A stretch of 46,767 bases of DNA from JBPYCR01 sp051846915 (GTDB lineage: Bacteria; Bacillota; Bacilli; Bacillales; Amphibacillaceae), in the NCBI RefSeq assembly GCF_051846915.1, contig NZ_JBPYCR010000023.1:1-46767 (forward strand). The letters run 5' to 3'. The translations under genes were made by a program, and so were the position numbers. Below the pieces are notes generated by a model that saw only the letters and a program-made list of their open reading frames with translations, searched no databases and was not told where the DNA came from. Positions 44,431 to 46,767 of this stretch are shown here, in pieces. Position 1 is the first letter of the stretch. Every line of letters begins with the position of its first letter.

Positions 44431-45918
44431 TTAACGTAAATTAATAACAATTTCAACACGACGATTTTTCGCTTGGCCTTTCTCCGTATCATTGGATGCA
44501 ATTGGTTTTGCATCTCCATATCCTTTTGTCGTAAAAGATGCCTCAGTTTCCTTCAACTGCTCTTCTAAATATTCCTTTACTTTTTTCGCTCGTTTTTCCG
44601 ACAGTTCCAAATTGTAATCCTTCTTGCCGACGTTATCCGTATGACCATTAATGACGATTTCGAGATCTTTTTTATTAAATGATGTTGCGAGTGTCTCACT
44701 TATTTCCTTTAAAACATCCTTGGAAGAGTCTTTTAAATCATATTTGTCAAAATCGAATAACACATTATCCGGAACAAGCATCGTTACTTCAGAGCCTTCA
44801 ATATTTAATTCCACGTTATCCGGCACTTCAATTTCAGCCGATTCCTGTTCGATAACTTTTTGCACATACTGTTTATCACTATATTTATCCTGGACTACGA
44901 GATCACCGACGAGCTTCTGTCCTTCCTTCCCATATCGTTCCTCTACTTCATTCCATTGCGAATGGTGACTTGGTTTAAAATCGATTTCAAACGGTGTATC
45001 TTCTTTGTATTCATACGGAAACTTCAAATAAAAAGAGCCGTCTGGCAATATCCTTGTCTCATCCAATCGATTGCTCCCATAATTCACAAAAATATTGCTT
45101 CCTTCTACAAGGTTACTGCGACCTTGTAAATAGAAAAATTCTTTATCGTTATTAATTTCATCCACTTCAATCCATATACGCGGATCCCCCATGTCTTCAG
45201 GTATCGGGTGCCAGTCAGGTTCTTTGAAATGGCGGACCGCTTTCTCTTTTCCAGGTTCAAATGTTGCTGTTGCTTTAGCCTGTTTAAAAATATTTTGTGG
45301 ATTGCCGCCGCCAACTTCTCCTTGGTGCTTATATATGTATGGACCTTCCAGCTCTTGTCCTCGATCGCCATAATGTCTGATAATCCCATCATCCTGTTGG
45401 CCGTCAAAATGGAATTTTACAGCTACCTCTGTTTCTTCGTCTAAATTATGATTTGCAATTTCCATATGAAAGGTGCCATCATCCTGTATGATTTCTGTCG
45501 TGTCGGCAAAATATTGTTTGTCTTCTTCATCTCCAACAGACACTTCACCAATCACTCGTGCACCTGGTAACAGATTGCTTTCCCCATTAATGATAATATT
45601 ATCTTCTTTCTCAATCATTTCTCCACCGATAAAGACTTCATAATCCCCTAGTTCAACATCTGGACTATCTTCAGCGGCTTTTCCATCTTCCATTTCTTCT
45701 TTTTCTTCTGGTTGCGGATCCGTTTCTGCCTCTTTCGGTTCTTCTTCAGGCTCTTGCGCCTCTTCTTCCGTCTCCTCAGACTTCTGCTCTTCTTTTGGCT
45801 TCTCCGCATCTACCTCTTCTGCCTCTCCATCTTCCTCAGGAGCTCCACAAGAAGCTAAAACAAGCAGGATGATCAAAGCAAAAGAAATAAGCATTCTATT
45901 TTTTTTCATCGCTCTCAC
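44431..45918 (-). CDS. Lipoprotein with duplicated domain and C-terminal OmpA-like peptidoglycan-binding domain (first of three)
   Basis: The product is 495 aa: lipobox LASC (Cys24), then a Glu/Pro-rich linker to about 90. Domain copy one is at about 91-196 (GDYEVFIGGEM, GESNLLPGARV, HYGDRGQELEGPYI) and copy two at about 245-342 (GDPRIWIEVDE, GRSNLVEGSNI, RYGKEGQKLVGDLV). An OmpA-C domain spans 381-495: VLFDFDKYDL, NGHTDNVGKKDYNLELSEKR and NRRVEIVINL, with the Asp and Arg that grip the diaminopimelate stem in OmpA. OmpA domains are unusual on lipoproteins of Gram-positive bacteria; here one could tie the membrane anchor to the wall. GTG 45918 is four bases from AGGAGG; ATG 45909 is 13 away. 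Confidence 0.88.
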   Translation of the reverse strand: MRAMKKNRMLISFALIILLVLASCGAPEEDGEAEEVDAEKPKEEQKSEETEEEAQEPEEEPKEAETDPQPEEKEEMEDGKAAEDSPDVELGDYEVFIGGEMIEKEDNIIINGESNLLPGARVIGEVSVGDEEDKQYFADTTEIIQDDGTFHMEIANHNLDEETEVAVKFHFDGQQDDGIIRHYGDRGQELEGPYIYKHQGEVGGGNPQNIFKQAKATATFEPGKEKAVRHFKEPDWHPIPEDMGDPRIWIEVDEINNDKEFFYLQGRSNLVEGSNIFVNYGSNRLDETRILPDGSFYLKFPYEYKEDTPFEIDFKPSHHSQWNEVEERYGKEGQKLVGDLVVQDKYSDKQYVQKVIEQESAEIEVPDNVELNIEGSEVTMLVPDNVLFDFDKYDLKDSSKDVLKEISETLATSFNKKDLEIVINGHTDNVGKKDYNLELSEKRAKKVKEYLEEQLKETEASFTTKGYGDAKPIASNDTEKGQAKNRRVEIVINLR

Positions 45919-46309
45919 TCTACCTCCTTCGATTTCCCTGGTTTATATGCATATAAAAGGTGCCGAAAGGAGAATTGGTCCCCGGCTTTTTTACGAATTA
46001 TTTTTTATCATAAGCATTACTTCCCATGGTAGCAAAAATAAATTCTCAAAACATGAGCATATAATCACGTTTTCATGGAATCGTATCGGCTTAACAATCA
46101 TTACTTTTCGGTCTAATAAGTTAAAAAAGAGTGTTTTTAGGACGAAAAAACTACTATTTATTATGGTTAAAATTTATTTGAGTCTTTGTTCCTGATACAA
46201 AGGAATCTCTCAGGGTTATCCATTTATTTCCACAATAAGCTCTAATCAAAAACTTCGCAATGATAGCAAATCAACATTTTACGAGAAGGAGTTCGGCGAG
46301 ATCGATAGT
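45919..46309. other. Upstream region of the lipoprotein genes
   Basis: A+T-rich sequence of about 390 bases. Read on the minus strand it must carry the promoter for the lipoprotein genes, but I see no confident minus-10/minus-35 pair. No gene is supported. Confidence 0.4.
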
Positions 46310-46678
46310 AGGTATCTGTACTTGGGGGTGTTATATCCATTCTCGGAAGCGATATATCCGCATCTGGAGGCGGGATATCCGTACTTGAAACGTTATATCC
46401 ACACTCGGTGGCAGGATATCCGTACTTGGAACATTATATCCGCACCCGGAGGCGGGATAACCGTACTTGAAGCGTTATATCCACACTCGGTGGCAGGATA
46501 TCCGTACTTGGAACATTATATCCGCACTCGGTGGCAGGATATCCGTACTTGGAGCGTTATATCCACACTCGGTGGCAAGATATCCGTACTTGGAGCAATA
46601 TATCCACACTCGGTGGCAGGATATCCGTACTTGGGGCTTTATATCCGCACCCGAAGGCAGGATATCCGTACTTGAGTC
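46310..46678. repeat. 41-bp minisatellite
   Basis: Unit starts (TTATATCC, once ATATATCC) lie at 46331, 46393, 46434, 46475, 46516, 46557, 46598 and 46639. All intervals are 41 bases except the first, which is 62, one and a half units. Each 41-mer contains two similar half-units of 20-21 bases: one is ATATCCRCACTCGGTGGC and the other ATATCCGTACTTGGARC. A GGATATCC palindrome is usually at their junction. Units abut without spacers. The period is about four helical turns. It shifts reading frame every unit, so it is not coding. The remaining bases to 46767 hold no gene. Confidence 0.92.
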
Positions 46679-46767
46679 AAGTCCTTAATTATGTGTAATT
46701 TAAGATACAAGGTTTTCAACTATTTGTACGGTTTAAGATTTAATTTTATTTGGTTTGGAGGGGCCCC

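Noticed and set aside
46322..46688. Open frames of 117 and 73 codons across the right-hand end
   Set aside because: They run through the 41-bp minisatellite, which shifts frame every unit; the apparent protein repeats are by-products of the DNA repeat.

Overview
The window comes from a low-G+C, spore-forming Firmicute of the Bacillaceae. The evidence is a prkA-yhbH-spoVR sporulation/stress set, RlmH, Bacillus-type ribosome binding sites with several TTG/GTG starts, and very acidic lipoproteins plus an NhaC-type antiporter. The last two suit a halotolerant genus such as Oceanobacillus, Virgibacillus or Lentibacillus; that placement is inference. The only large RNA-like signals are dispersed hairpin repeats; I saw no tRNA, rRNA or CRISPR.

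Region 1 (1-11.4 kb) is a patchwork: the tail of a membrane protein, an aldehyde dehydrogenase, decayed IS3-family fragments, a small C-terminally hydrophobic protein, a 205-aa protein with an internal duplication, and a GAF-GAF-PAS-GGDEF-EAL cyclic-di-GMP protein 1 bp from a thiamine-diphosphate enzyme. A RhuM-family gene follows, then a broken RhuM-like/nuclease-like fusion and rlmH.

Region 2 (11.8-29.4 kb) is dominated by a long minus-strand catabolic and transport block. Read in transcription order it holds ribokinase, class III aminotransferase, an SDR, a sugar-type ABC importer (MalG-like permease, lipoprotein, MalF-like permease; no ATPase), a sugar isomerase/epimerase, and a double SsuBC/ThiXZ-type ABC module (ATPase, permease, ATPase, permease). 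It ends with an M20 deacylase and an NMT1-like binding lipoprotein. Two Gfo/Idh/MocA oxidoreductases and another SDR sit beside it. One of the two ABC ATPases has lost both the Walker B glutamate and the H-loop histidine. IS3-family ends facing outward lie at 1.7 kb and 30.4 kb, bracketing regions 1 and 2.

Region 3 (30.5-35.1 kb) holds a class V aminotransferase-like protein, a Crp/Fnr regulator and an NhaC-family antiporter, then about 1.1 kb with palindromes and a decayed reading frame.

Region 4 (35.2-46.8 kb) looks richer in G+C and more like core chromosome: a CBS-pair protein, spoVR, a small divergent gene, a six-unit 52-bp tandem repeat, yhbH and prkA. Two tandem mosaic hairpin repeats follow, then three consecutive paralogous lipoproteins, each with two copies of one unrecognised domain. 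The first lipoprotein also carries a C-terminal OmpA-like peptidoglycan-binding domain. The window ends in a 41-bp minisatellite.
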